A stretch of 64,000 nucleotides of DNA from Flammeovirgaceae bacterium UBA5585 (GTDB taxonomy: Bacteria; Bacteroidota; Bacteroidia; Cytophagales; Cyclobacteriaceae). The DNA is taken from the NCBI GenBank assembly GCA_002425185.1, contig DILT01000016.1:1-64000 (forward strand), given 5' to 3'. The notes below the pieces were generated by a model. That model worked only from the letters and a program-made list of their open reading frames with translations. It was not told the DNA's origin and made no database searches. Position numbers and translations under genes: made by a program. Numbering within the stretch: position 1 is the first letter of the stretch; each line of letters begins with the position of its first letter. Shown in pieces: positions 8,218 to 18,035 of this stretch.

Positions 8218-10521
8218 ATGCTCCACTCCCCTCTTCTCCAAACCAACCCAAACCTATACGTTTTTTTACCGCTGTTTTACACCGTTTGGTCCGATGCCGT
8301 GCTTACTCCCAGTGAGGTTTCAACCCTGGAAGGACTTATCAACAGCCAGGCGTGGCTCAAAGATGCTGAACGTAAATTTTTATTAAGCCAGCTCGATCCT
8401 TCTTCTCCCCCATCTCCAGATGAGTTGATGAACTGGCGTGAAGAAATAAAAAAGGTGGCTGGCCAAACCGGCACAAAAGATAGTCTGGTCGATTTAGGTA
8501 TTCGTCTTGCCGGGTTGTATGGTAACGGAACCATTGGCGACACATTGATAAAAGCAAAACCATCGTTGGCTAACATCGAGGCTACCTTAGGTTTTATCAG
8601 TCATGAAATGGTGTACAACTTTAAGGATGTACACGAAACCATTACTTCGCAACAGGAAACAAAACACAATTTCGAAGTTGAGACATTGGCCCGATTACTG
8701 GATGGCGATCAGACAGAAATTATAAGGAAAGTAAAAACACTTATCTCCGATCCGGAATTTCAATACATCGACCCTGGAGATCTGGGCAAGTACCGTGCGC
8801 AGGTGTTAACCTGGTTAACATATTTAGCCGAACAAGGCTATGGTGCTATGGCCTACCCGAAAGAATATGGTGGGCAGGGCGACATGAAGGCCTACTTTAC
8901 CATTATGGAAACACTAAGCTACCACGATCTCAGCCTGGTGGTAAAGTTTGGAGTACAGTTCGGCTTATGGGGCATGAGTGTTTATTTTCTGGGTACTGAA
9001 AAGCACCATAAAAAATATTTGAAAGACATCGGCTCGCTGGAACTGCCAGGTTGTTTCGCCATGACGGAAACCAATCATGGATCGAACGTAAAAGGCATTG
9101 AAACCACGGCTACCTACGATCACGCAACAAAAACATTTACCATTCATACCCCCAACGAATATGCACGTAAAGAATACATCGGCAATGCTGCGTTACACGG
9201 GCAAATGGCTACTGTGTTTGCCAAACTCATTCTCGATGGGAAAGATTATGGTGTAAGTGCTTTCGTTGTTTCCTTACGGGATAAGCATGGGAAACTGGAA
9301 AAAGGTGTAACCATTGAAGACTGTGGCAGAAAAATGGGACTTAATGGTGTTGATAATGGCATCATTTATTTTAACAATGTTATCATCCCGAAAGAAAATA
9401 TGCTCGACCGGTTTGCCGGAGTAAATGATGAAGGAAAATTCATCAGTTCTATCTCCAGCGACAACCGCAGGTTCTTTACCATGCTGGGCACATTGGTTGG
9501 CGGACGCATTGGCATACCACGCTCAGGAGTAGCCGCCTGTAAATCGGGGTTAACCATTGCTGTTCGGTATGGCGACCAGCGCAGGCAGTTCGGGCCGGAA
9601 GGCGGAAGTGAAGTACCCATTCTTAACTATCGAACGCACCAACGCAGGCTTATGCCTCTGCTCGCTAAAACCTACGCACTCCATTTTTCATTGCAATACC
9701 TTACCGAGCGTTTTTTGAAACGCACTGAAGAAGAGATGCAGGAAATTGAAGCACTTGCCGCAGGCTTAAAAGCGTATGCCACCTGGCACACTACCAGTAC
9801 CTTGCAAGAATGTCGCGAATGTTGTGGTGGCAAAGGCTACATTTCGGAAAACCGAATTGAGGCATTGAAAAATGATACGGACATCTACACTACTTTTGAA
9901 GGTGATAACACAGTGCTAATGCAACTGGTGGCCAAAAGCAGGCTTACCGAGTTCCGGCAGGAGTTCAGCAACATGAACGTGTTCACTATACTCAATTATG
10001 TTGCCGATCAGGCTAAAACATCCATCACTGAAATGAATCCGTTAATTGTTCGTAATACCGATGACGAACATTTACTGGATCCGGAATTCCAACTCAATGC
10101 ATTTAAGTACCGCGAACGTGATATCCTGACCTCGGCTGCCAAACGGTTGAAGCGTCACATCGATAGTGGCATGGACTCCTTCGATGCGTTCAATGTATGC
10201 CAGCATCACCTGGTGGAAGTGGGTTTTGCCTATGTTGAAAGAATTGTACTGGAACAATTTCAACTTACCGTAGAAGCGACCAAAGACTGGGGCTGTCGTA
10301 CCGTATTAAAAAAGCTGTGCGATTTGTATGCCTTGGAGCAACTGGACAAAAACAAAGGCTGGTACCTGGAACAGGGTTATATGGAAGCTGTGAAAACAAA
10401 GGCCATACGCAAGCTGGTCAATCAACTATGCTGGGAAATACGACAAGATGCCGTGCCCCTGGTAAACGCTTTTAATATTCCTGAAAGCTGTTTGGCTGCG
10501 CCTATTGCCACTAATCAATAA
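8218..10521 (+). CDS. Acyl-CoA dehydrogenase/oxidase-like enzyme with N-terminal extension
   Basis: A 767-residue flavoenzyme of the acyl-CoA dehydrogenase superfamily; the length and C-terminal region resemble acyl-CoA oxidases. It should introduce a 2,3-double bond into acyl-CoA thioesters in beta-oxidation. Seen motifs are AYPKEYGGQGDMKAYFTIME, CFAMTETNHGSNVKGIETTA (flavin/substrate-binding strand), YGDQRRQFG, and ECRECCGGKGYISENR with TFEGDNTVL (FAD-binding C-terminal domain). The first 130 or so residues are an extra helical region whose start (FYTVWSDAVLTPSEVSTLEG) resembles a TerB-like fold. The ATG at 8218 is preferred over an in-frame TTG at 8206. A possible -7 box TATCTTTA is at 8186. 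It converges on the T9SS gene, overlapping it by 11 bp. Confidence 0.9.
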   Translation: MLHSPLLQTNPNLYVFLPLFYTVWSDAVLTPSEVSTLEGLINSQAWLKDAERKFLLSQLDPSSPPSPDELMNWREEIKKVAGQTGTKDSLVDLGIRLAGLYGNGTIGDTLIKAKPSLANIEATLGFISHEMVYNFKDVHETITSQQETKHNFEVETLARLLDGDQTEIIRKVKTLISDPEFQYIDPGDLGKYRAQVLTWLTYLAEQGYGAMAYPKEYGGQGDMKAYFTIMETLSYHDLSLVVKFGVQFGLWGMSVYFLGTEKHHKKYLKDIGSLELPGCFAMTETNHGSNVKGIETTATYDHATKTFTIHTPNEYARKEYIGNAALHGQMATVFAKLILDGKDYGVSAFVVSLRDKHGKLEKGVTIEDCGRKMGLNGVDNGIIYFNNVIIPKENMLDRFAGVNDEGKFISSISSDNRRFFTMLGTLVGGRIGIPRSGVAACKSGLTIAVRYGDQRRQFGPEGGSEVPILNYRTHQRRLMPLLAKTYALHFSLQYLTERFLKRTEEEMQEIEALAAGLKAYATWHTTSTLQECRECCGGKGYISENRIEALKNDTDIYTTFEGDNTVLMQLVAKSRLTEFRQEFSNMNVFTILNYVADQAKTSITEMNPLIVRNTDDEHLLDPEFQLNAFKYRERDILTSAAKRLKRHIDSGMDSFDAFNVCQHHLVEVGFAYVERIVLEQFQLTVEATKDWGCRTVLKKLCDLYALEQLDKNKGWYLEQGYMEAVKTKAIRKLVNQLCWEIRQDAVPLVNAFNIPESCLAAPIATNQ

Positions 10522-13500
10522 CCAAACGCCTGCTCAGGATTGTCCGGGACGAGCGGACCGTGACGATATAAATTCCCCGGGCCAGGGTAGCGGCAGGCAA
10601 AAGTTGAGTAGCCATTCCAGTATCGTCCGTAAAGGCTGACACCGTGTACACTTGCTTTCCAAATGTATCTGTTAGTGTAAACAATAGAACCTCGGCCTTA
10701 TCAAACCCGGTAGCACTCATCACCACATCCTTACCCAAAGAAGGGTTTGGAAATACTGAAAGAGCAGCCGCATCATTCGCTGCATTGTTAATAGCCACGA
10801 TACCAACGTACTTGAAAGTACCGTCAAAGTCGGTTTGTTTTAGGCGGTAATAAGAAACACCTTTTAATGGGGCGTGATCAACAGCAGAATAATGGGTTCG
10901 TTGAGGAGTGGTCCCGGAGCCTTCAACTCGGGTTAGCGCTGAATATACTTGTCCATCTTTTGACCGCTCAACCGTAAAGAAATCATTGTTGAGTTCGGAA
11001 GCAGTTACCCAATCCAATAATACAACACCTTGTTTTAATTGAGCAGTAAAGCTTTCCAGTTCAACGGGCAACGGGTTAGTGTCATCTAATGATGAAAGCG
11101 TAAACGGACTGAACGAAGAAACCAGTCCCAATGTACGAACCGTACCCGTTGCCGGACTAATGCCACCGGTTGTTGCGCCATTGCCCAGGTTGTTCCATGA
11201 ACTACCATTCCATCGTGCAACAGCAAGGGTTGCCAGGTTGGAGATCGTACCTGAATAATCGTCCCAGCTTAAGGTTACAAAAGCATTTGGTGTCCCTGCA
11301 ATCCGGTCAAGTAACCAATACTCACCAGTGTTTACGCGGAAAAGACTTACATCTTTCAATGAAGTATTATACCCGGCCCCATTCGGATCGTTGTGGAAAT
11401 ATTCAGCACGAAAAGTTCCCACTGCCGATAAACCGGATATGCCAATCGGGCGATAATAGCCATCCTTACCCACCGGAAAAGTAAAATTGGTATTACCCGC
11501 TTTGGCGACAGGTCCTTCTACAAAACTGTCGTTGGATGCACCCGAAACACTGGAGCCTGCAGCCATGGTTAAAAGGTTGGTGTTGGTGGTGATCAGGTTT
11601 CCCTGCGTTAATGTAAACACACCGTTTACGGTTATGGGTTGGTTTAGGATAACACCTGTGGAACCGGAATTATTGATTTCAAGATTATTGAAAATAGTGG
11701 ACAATGTTCCACCAATAGTCTGATCATCTGACCCGGAAAAAATAACCGTGCTGGTTGATTGATTAAATGTTCCTCCGTTTCTTGTCCAGCCGCCAGGTTG
11801 AGTTACTTCAATATCAAATGCACCTGCTGTAATTGTCCCTGTTGTAAGGGTAAATGTTCCAACGCTGATATGGTTAGTAAGTGTTGATGCGTTCGTGCTG
11901 CTACTATTGAATACAAAGTCATTAACAACAGTTAAAGGGCCATCGATATTCCTGATTCTGGCCGTGCCGGTAAGCGTTACTAATAAGTTATTATTAATGA
12001 GTGCTCCATCATTGAAATCAAAGTTACTATTACCGCTTCCGGATAATGTAACATTAAAATATTCCACTTCACGAATATCATAGTTGGTTGATGCCGGATT
12101 AAACACAACCGTACCTCCACTGAGATCATAACTTCCAGTGAGTTCAGGATAAGTCCCATTTGTTGCCCGACCTATGCGCAATTCCGCATTATCGGTCATT
12201 ACTAGATCCCCATCCCCGGATAATGAATTTGTGCCTGAATTCAGTATCGCATTGTCTTGGATTGTGAGTGCCGCACCTACATTTATCGTTACATTTTGCC
12301 CGGGTGCAAACTGGGCATTATTCTGAACTACTAAATTATTATTAACCGTTACTACAGCACCTGCCGTTTTTGTCCCTGCGTTGGAAATAAACAGGTTATG
12401 GTATGTAGTACCCTTTACGATCTGCGCACCGCCACCATTGTAATTAACGGTGTTCGGTGAAGAGGATGCCAGCAAAGTACCGGTTGTCAAAACATCACCC
12501 GTAATATTTAAGACAGCGTCAGCTGCATTACCCCAGACCGAGCTCGCGCTATTAACACCTGTCAGGTTATTCAAATGAGTAACCGTACCCTGATTGGTAA
12601 CCAGTGTAGCAAGGTTGATATTGATAACTGGCCCTATCGTTAAATTCGAGCCAGTTGTGATTGTTTTGTTGCCCGTAATGGCAATCGTTCCTGTTCCGGT
12701 TATCGCGGAGGCTCCGAGGTTTCCGCTAATTGTAGTACCTGCTCCGGAAAGTGTAAAGGTGTTGGTACCCATAGCCAATGTGCCATGCACCGTCAGGTTT
12801 CCAGCCACAGAAAGTGAGTTACTCATCGTTAAAGTATTGGCTGCATTGATGGTGAGGTTACCACCAATAGTTAATGGTGCCGCTGAAGTTGATGCACTTG
12901 TTCCGGCAATGATTAAGTTCCGGGTAAGGTTCCATGTTCCTGCAGTTGGGGCAATCCGACCCGTCCCAAATGTAGTAAGGTCATAATTAACAGTAAGGTT
13001 TGCCGTTCCGTTTAGGGTAGCACCATTCAATACGTTGATAAAATCGGCAGTAGACGATCCATCCACTGTTACCGTATGGCCAGGGTTAATATAGACTATC
13101 GAAGAGGGAATAGGTATACAGCCACAAGGACCACCACCATCGGTGAGTGACCATGTTTGATCCGCAGGTACTGTCCATCTTCCATTCAAACGGGAATAAT
13201 AAGTAGCCACTAACGGTGTTGTGCTCTTATTTTTGGTACCAATAACAAATGTGTTATTGAGGTTCGTTACGGTGAGCCCGCTTCTTCTTACTGTCGGTGC
13301 GCTTAGCGTTCCGGTTGTTGCCAGGGTTGTGCCCACACCATAAGGTGGTCCTGCCAGAGTTTCCATTTTCAAATCAGTAAGTACACCTGCCGCAGTAAGG
13401 GCACTCATCGAGACATTTAAAGTATATGTTCCACCAGCAAGTGTAGCCGTTGAAATAACCGAGCGCATATCGGTAACGCGCTGGATAGCATCGCCTTCGT

Positions 13501-15334
13501 TATCGGTATAGGCTACATCTGTGGCGGTAGTGGCGTCTATGTGCTGCACAGAAACATAACCCGCAGTTGTTGGGTTGGCTGTGGAATTTATAGCCACTGG
13601 TCTATAGTAAATGTCTGTTCCCACAGGAAACAAACCGTATAAAGGCGCTGCCGTACTGCTAATGGCAACTGTGGGAAAGTACCTCCTGAAAATACCGCCA
13701 TAGGCCGTGCCATTTGTTCTCACTAGCGTTGCTCCTGTACCATTACCAAGTGTTAATGTTCTTCCATTCAGGTTAATGTTACCCGAAGTCATGGTAAGTG
13801 TGTTTGATATAATCGCGGAACTGTTCGCTTCCAGTGTTAATGGTCCCGTTGTATTTACCGTAACGCTATAAAAAAGTTCACCGGTTGTATTGGTTATCGT
13901 TTGTGTTCCTGCACCCGCAAAGGTTACTATAAAATTTCCTGCCAGGGTTGATCCTGTATTGGTCCAGTTACCACGAACAGTAATGTTACCCCCTAAGGTT
14001 TTTGTGCCTGGCCCAGCCAAAACTATGTTATGGTAATTGGAAGGAGCTGCATTTAGACTTCGGATAGTTTGTGCTGCTGAGCCGTTGAAGGTTATGGTGC
14101 CACCGGTAATGTTATACGTACCTGTGAACTCAGGCAATGTTGTTGATAACTTTGCAAGGCGCAGGTCACCACCGGTTGCAATAAGATTTGCATTGCCCGA
14201 AGCCTGGCTCAACGTATTTGTACCAACATCAAAAATTCCAGAGGTCATTCGCAGAGAGCGACCATTGGTAATCGTCACATTTCCAGTGGCAGTAACTGAG
14301 CCGCCAGGAAATGTATTATTTATGGTGAGATCATAAAAGGTTTCTCCAGCCGCACCGGATGGCGGCTGGAGTGTTTGGTTATTGGCGTTACCGTTAAAAA
14401 CTACAATACTCGTATTTTCAACAAACGAACCGCCAAGGTTGTTAATCCAATTACCCGCAATATTAATTGTCCTGGCTCCGGTGTTAGTATTCAATGTTGC
14501 GCCATTACTGATGGTAAGGTTACCCCGAATAGTTGTTGTTGCCGCATTAATCCTCTTCACAGCCGCGCCACTGATAATTAAATGATGGTAGCTGCTTTGC
14601 GTGTTCATATTCCAGGGGCCACCGGTAGTTGCACCAAATTCAACGGTATTTCCTGGAGCGGTTGCTGTTAGTACAGTATTCGGAAAATTTCCCTGGCGGG
14701 TATACAGCAAATAGGAGTCAGCTGCATTGTTTACAAAAGTTCCGCCATTAGAAAAATTAGATGGATGCAGGATGGATATTCTTCCATTATTGGTTACAGT
14801 AAAGTTTCTAAGACTGAACGGTGCATTACCATTAAATTTTAAATCAGTACCGGGTAAAACGGTTATGTTGCCCAATAATCGAAGCTGTCCACTATTATTT
14901 GATCTACTGTAAAATCCTATACCACTGAGCGTTGCTCCCCCAACTCCACCTACCCGAACATCGCCAGCACCATTACCTGTAATGGTACCATCCAATACTA
15001 TTGAACGGGCAATTAAATTGGCATTATTGGCACCCGTATGTGAAAGTACGGCTGTAAGCTCAACTGTTAAACTGGCTACTGTAGTGGTACCTGCTGTATA
15101 GTTAACGGTTCGGCCCGCGCAGATAATAACATGGTCATTTACTCCGGGTAGAGAAGCTGCAGCAGCACCGGCACACGAAATAGTAGACCACGTTGATACA
15201 TTACCCCAATTTCCATCTATCCGGGCGTAGTAGGTAGTTTGGGCTAAAGCGAAGTTAGAAAAAATACTTATGAAAAAAGTTGCTGAAAGTATGACAAATC
15301 TATAGCATACCTTAAAACTTAATTGACTAACCAT
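10511..15334 (-). CDS. Giant T9SS-secreted beta-repeat protein
   Basis: A 1607-residue secreted protein. The signal peptide ends SNFALAQ (about residue 32). The body is a long run of degenerate Thr/Asn/Gly-rich beta-strand repeats of the kind TITGNLTISNGATLNT, alternating with short WNLTRNLII or YHNIVL units. This is typical of a right-handed beta-helix or passenger-like stalk. Short YYSRLNGRW or YYARIDGNW motifs start two large halves. A fibronectin-like segment (LPVELESFTAQLKQGVVLLDWVTASE) near residue 1440 precedes the C-terminal T9SS sorting domain (LSVFPNPS to SRRLVID). It is therefore exported by the gliding/Por secretion system and bound to or released from the cell surface. An adhesin-like role is inference. 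Codon use and composition follow the repeats. Confidence 0.88.
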   Translation of the reverse strand: MVSQLSFKVCYRFVILSATFFISIFSNFALAQTTYYARIDGNWGNVSTWSTISCAGAAAASLPGVNDHVIICAGRTVNYTAGTTTVASLTVELTAVLSHTGANNANLIARSIVLDGTITGNGAGDVRVGGVGGATLSGIGFYSRSNNSGQLRLLGNITVLPGTDLKFNGNAPFSLRNFTVTNNGRISILHPSNFSNGGTFVNNAADSYLLYTRQGNFPNTVLTATAPGNTVEFGATTGGPWNMNTQSSYHHLIISGAAVKRINAATTTIRGNLTISNGATLNTNTGARTINIAGNWINNLGGSFVENTSIVVFNGNANNQTLQPPSGAAGETFYDLTINNTFPGGSVTATGNVTITNGRSLRMTSGIFDVGTNTLSQASGNANLIATGGDLRLAKLSTTLPEFTGTYNITGGTITFNGSAAQTIRSLNAAPSNYHNIVLAGPGTKTLGGNITVRGNWTNTGSTLAGNFIVTFAGAGTQTITNTTGELFYSVTVNTTGPLTLEANSSAIISNTLTMTSGNINLNGRTLTLGNGTGATLVRTNGTAYGGIFRRYFPTVAISSTAAPLYGLFPVGTDIYYRPVAINSTANPTTAGYVSVQHIDATTATDVAYTDNEGDAIQRVTDMRSVISTATLAGGTYTLNVSMSALTAAGVLTDLKMETLAGPPYGVGTTLATTGTLSAPTVRRSGLTVTNLNNTFVIGTKNKSTTPLVATYYSRLNGRWTVPADQTWSLTDGGGPCGCIPIPSSIVYINPGHTVTVDGSSTADFINVLNGATLNGTANLTVNYDLTTFGTGRIAPTAGTWNLTRNLIIAGTSASTSAAPLTIGGNLTINAANTLTMSNSLSVAGNLTVHGTLAMGTNTFTLSGAGTTISGNLGASAITGTGTIAITGNKTITTGSNLTIGPVININLATLVTNQGTVTHLNNLTGVNSASSVWGNAADAVLNITGDVLTTGTLLASSSPNTVNYNGGGAQIVKGTTYHNLFISNAGTKTAGAVVTVNNNLVVQNNAQFAPGQNVTINVGAALTIQDNAILNSGTNSLSGDGDLVMTDNAELRIGRATNGTYPELTGSYDLSGGTVVFNPASTNYDIREVEYFNVTLSGSGNSNFDFNDGALINNNLLVTLTGTARIRNIDGPLTVVNDFVFNSSSTNASTLTNHISVGTFTLTTGTITAGAFDIEVTQPGGWTRNGGTFNQSTSTVIFSGSDDQTIGGTLSTIFNNLEINNSGSTGVILNQPITVNGVFTLTQGNLITTNTNLLTMAAGSSVSGASNDSFVEGPVAKAGNTNFTFPVGKDGYYRPIGISGLSAVGTFRAEYFHNDPNGAGYNTSLKDVSLFRVNTGEYWLLDRIAGTPNAFVTLSWDDYSGTISNLATLAVARWNGSSWNNLGNGATTGGISPATGTVRTLGLVSSFSPFTLSSLDDTNPLPVELESFTAQLKQGVVLLDWVTASELNNDFFTVERSKDGQVYSALTRVEGSGTTPQRTHYSAVDHAPLKGVSYYRLKQTDFDGTFKYVGIVAINNAANDAAALSVFPNPSLGKDVVMSATGFDKAEVLLFTLTDTFGKQVYTVSAFTDDTGMATQLLPAATLARGIYIVTVRSSRTILSRRLVID

Positions 15335-15374
15335 CTGACAAACCTTATAATAAGACTAAATAGAAAAAAACATG

Positions 15375-15382
15375 CAAAGGTA
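15375..15382 (-). promoter_or_regulatory. -7 promoter box TACCTTTG before T9SS gene
   Basis: On the minus strand TACCTTTG matches the Bacteroidota TAnnTTTG box and is followed by C, as usual. It lies about 40 nt before the ATG at 15334. I see no good TTTG -33 element, so this is a half-match. Confidence 0.5.
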
Positions 15383-15421
15383 AGCGGAAAAACATTGACT
15401 AATAGAATGTTGCACATCTTT

Positions 15422-16387
15422 TTATGGATTGGGGGCTGTCAAATCCCTTACAATCTCACGTAAAGGCCGGATACTGTGTATGTGCTCAATAGAAGGCCCC
15501 GCACACCAAATGGTCTTGTAAGTAGCTTTTGACGCAGCATTTTCAATAGCCTTAATTCCTCTTAGGGCTACAATCATTTTAATGTACTTCTTTAACCATT
15601 TATTCTTAAGCATCACGCGTTCAAACCAGGTGGCTTCTGTACCAATTTGCTGAACATAAGGCGTGTTAATAACGGTAAGTGCAGAGCCGGAAAGTTTTGT
15701 AGTTTGTACAATATCCTTTTCCCCATAGTCAACCAAAGCCTGTTTGTATTCGGGTGTTACGTCAGCTTCCTCAGAGGCAATAAAGATAGTGCCGACCGAC
15801 ACACCGGCAGCACCCATAGCCAATGCTTCCTGCACATGTTGTGCAGTGGCAATTCCGCCAGCGGCAATAATTGGAATAGATATATTAGCTTTTAGTAAAT
15901 CAATTAGCTCCTTCGGTGGAATTTTACCGGTATGTCCTCCTGCGCGATTGTTAATGGCGATTACCATATCTGCACCGAGTGCCTCTACCTTTTGCGCGTA
16001 CTCCAGATCAATTACATCGCAAAAAACTTTTATGCCCAAGGGCTTACATACTTCAATGGTCTCTTTCGGATTACCCAACGAAGTAATCACAAAAGCAGGC
16101 TTCAAGTCGGCCACGGTTTGAAGTTGTGTCTTAAACTTATAGTTCGATTTGTTCACGATAAGGTTAATGCCAAAGGGCTTACTCGTGTGGGCTTTTATCT
16201 CCTGAATAGCCTCGCGCAATTCCTTATCGGTTCTGTAATTCAAAGCCGGAAAAGCAGCCGTAACACCACAGTCCAAAGCCGCCTTTACCATTTTGGTATT
16301 GGATATCAAGAACATGGGGGCTACAATAATGGGGTATTCAATACCCAGCATTTTATCCAGTGTAACTGCGGTCATGGCAATTTTCAT
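15422..16387 (-). CDS. Nitronate monooxygenase-like FMN enzyme
   Basis: A 321-residue TIM-barrel protein of the 2-nitropropane dioxygenase/nitronate monooxygenase family, which uses FMN to oxidise alkyl nitronates. The motifs are IEYPIIVAPMF at the start, KPFGINLIV, NRAGGHTGKI (the conserved GGH region with the putative catalytic His) and PIIAAGGIATAQHVQEALAMGAAGVSVGTIF (phosphate-binding strands). The C-terminal part contains WCAGPSIEHI. Related sequences are often annotated as enoyl-ACP reductase FabK, so a role in fatty acid synthesis is a weaker alternative. It is cytoplasmic, probably monocistronic, and divergent from the V-ATPase operon. Confidence 0.85.
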   Translation of the reverse strand: MKIAMTAVTLDKMLGIEYPIIVAPMFLISNTKMVKAALDCGVTAAFPALNYRTDKELREAIQEIKAHTSKPFGINLIVNKSNYKFKTQLQTVADLKPAFVITSLGNPKETIEVCKPLGIKVFCDVIDLEYAQKVEALGADMVIAINNRAGGHTGKIPPKELIDLLKANISIPIIAAGGIATAQHVQEALAMGAAGVSVGTIFIASEEADVTPEYKQALVDYGEKDIVQTTKLSGSALTVINTPYVQQIGTEATWFERVMLKNKWLKKYIKMIVALRGIKAIENAASKATYKTIWCAGPSIEHIHSIRPLREIVRDLTAPNP

Positions 16388-16538
16388 TAAGCTTCAAACT
16401 GATCATTTTATCTGAAAAAAACTAATCAAGTTGATGTGCAGAGAAAGGCATCAATTCCCTGATTTTTCTCAGCAAAATTCATGATTAAATAAAGAAAGTA
16501 TCCTTGTATTTTATCACAAAATCTCTTCCTTCAGCCTG

Positions 16539-16546
16539 TATATTTG
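16539..16546 (+). promoter_or_regulatory. -7 promoter box TATATTTG of the V-ATPase operon
   Basis: TATATTTG fits the Bacteroidota TAnnTTTG element and lies 24 nt before the ATG at 16571. It contains the TTG that would otherwise serve as an upstream start, which argues for the ATG. A -33 element is not obvious. Confidence 0.5.
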
Positions 16547-16570
16547 AATGAGTTAAAAAACGTACCGACC

Positions 16571-17197
16571 ATGCATGAAAGTGTTCAACAACTAACCGAT
16601 AAAATTTACCAGGAAGGAATAGAAAAGGCGGAAGTCCGGGCGAAAGAAATACTGGACGATGCTGCTCAAAAAGCCCGCGATCTGGTGGATGAGGCAGAAG
16701 CAAAAGCCCGTATAATCATTGAAAATGCTGAACGAAAGGCAGCAGAGTTGAAATTGAAAAATGATGCTGAAATGCGGCTCTCTGCCCGGCAGGCCATGGG
16801 TACGTTAAAGCAACGCATCACGGAAATGATAACCTGGCAACTCAACCATAACTCCATTCATGCAGTTGTGCAGAACACCACCTTTATGCAAAACCTGATT
16901 AGCAAGTTAATGGACTATTGGCTTGCCCGGTTTGGTCAGGAGGAGCGGCTGAAAATCTTGCTACCGCAGGAAGAATACCAGGCCTACAAAAATTACCTTG
17001 AGGTACGAACCGGTGAACTAATCAAAACAGGTATAAGTATAGAATTTTCAGGCATACTAAAAAACGGTTTTCAGATTGTCGCCATCGATCAGGGGTTTAA
17101 AGTCAGCTTTACTGACGAAGATTTTGAACACTACTTCAGCACGTTTGCCAGGCCGCGCATCCATAAATTGCTTTTTGGCCAGGATGATAAACTGTGA
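16571..17197 (+). CDS. atpE: V-type ATP synthase subunit E
   Basis: A 208-residue peripheral-stalk subunit of the V/A-type ATPase. The N-terminal 90 residues form a long Ala/Glu/Lys-rich helix (AEVRAKEILDDAAQKARDLV, ARIIIENAERKAAELKLK), as in all E subunits; this helix pairs with a partner stalk chain. The C-terminal globular part (ILKNGFQIVAIDQGFKVSFT) binds the top of the A/B head. The ATG at 16571 was chosen over a TTG at 16544 that lies inside a promoter-like box. It is the first gene of a seven-gene operon and has a 10-bp gap to the next gene. Confidence 0.9.
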   Translation: MHESVQQLTDKIYQEGIEKAEVRAKEILDDAAQKARDLVDEAEAKARIIIENAERKAAELKLKNDAEMRLSARQAMGTLKQRITEMITWQLNHNSIHAVVQNTTFMQNLISKLMDYWLARFGQEERLKILLPQEEYQAYKNYLEVRTGELIKTGISIEFSGILKNGFQIVAIDQGFKVSFTDEDFEHYFSTFARPRIHKLLFGQDDKL

Positions 17198-17207
17198 TGA
17201 CTAACAG

Positions 17208-18035
17208 ATGAAAGAAGGATATTATTACCTGATTACTTCCCTGCCCGAGCTTAGCCTGACAGACAAATATCCTGGCTACGACACCTTATCTTTTCGTGCA
17301 TTTATAACTGAGCACCTTATGCCTGAGGATAGTCGGTTGATGCGCACCTTGTATTATCCTTACGATATCGAAAACTTAGTGACGCTAACTAAGAATACCG
17401 GCCAACCCTGGCACACTTTCGCAAATTATACGCGGGAAGAAATGCAGCATATGCTGACTGAACCCGACCTATTGCCGGAATTTCTCCAGAGCTTTGTCAA
17501 TGAAAACCAGAAACAATGGGATCGCTTAACCTCAAAGGCATTAATTAATGCCGCTACTACCCTGTTCATAGACTGGTCGCATACAATCCCGAACACGTTT
17601 CTTAAAAAATGGCTGCTGTTCGATCAGAATTTAAAAAACCTGTTGATCTGGTTGAATTGTCACAAGTTCGGACTTAATCCAAATGAAGAAGTATTAGGCA
17701 ATCACTATGAAGCCGAATACCTTAGAAATTCAAAATCCGGAGAATTAAATCTCAAAACATGGGACTTTCAGTTCAGAGAAGCCCTGCATCATTTTGATAA
17801 TCCTGACATTGCCTTGCGTGAACTTATTATTAATGAAATGCGCTGGCACTACCTCGATGAAATTATACAACCCTATTCTTTTGGAATAGAACACCTGCTC
17901 ACCTTTGCGATACGGCTTCAATTGATAAACCGAAACCTGACCGATACTGCTGCTGAAGGCACCAAAAGACTTACTGAACTGATCGATGGAATTATGCATA
18001 ACTATCAACTTCTTGAAACATTTGCCCGCACATGA
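17208..18035 (+). CDS. DUF2764 V-ATPase-associated protein
   Basis: A 275-residue protein of the DUF2764 family, found between subunits E and A in the V-ATPase operons of chlamydiae, spirochaetes and Bacteroidota. It begins YYYLITSLPELSL and is rich in helix-forming and aromatic residues (NEMRWHYLDEIIQ, FGIEHLLTFAIRLQLINR). The operon has no recognisable C subunit. The helical make-up and operon position make a C-like role, linking rotor and membrane ring, reasonable but unproven. Its stop overlaps the ATG of subunit A (ATGA), which implies translational coupling. Confidence 0.85.
   Translation: MKEGYYYLITSLPELSLTDKYPGYDTLSFRAFITEHLMPEDSRLMRTLYYPYDIENLVTLTKNTGQPWHTFANYTREEMQHMLTEPDLLPEFLQSFVNENQKQWDRLTSKALINAATTLFIDWSHTIPNTFLKKWLLFDQNLKNLLIWLNCHKFGLNPNEEVLGNHYEAEYLRNSKSGELNLKTWDFQFREALHHFDNPDIALRELIINEMRWHYLDEIIQPYSFGIEHLLTFAIRLQLINRNLTDTAAEGTKRLTELIDGIMHNYQLLETFART

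Noticed and set aside
12594..12986. Plus-strand reading frame of 130 codons inside the T9SS gene
   Set aside because: It is antisense to the repeat region and consists of Val/Pro/Ile-rich mirror codons of the repeats; no domain or start signal.
16544..16570. TTG start for V-ATPase subunit E
   Set aside because: The TTG lies in a TATATTTG promoter box; the ATG at 16571 gives the usual start.
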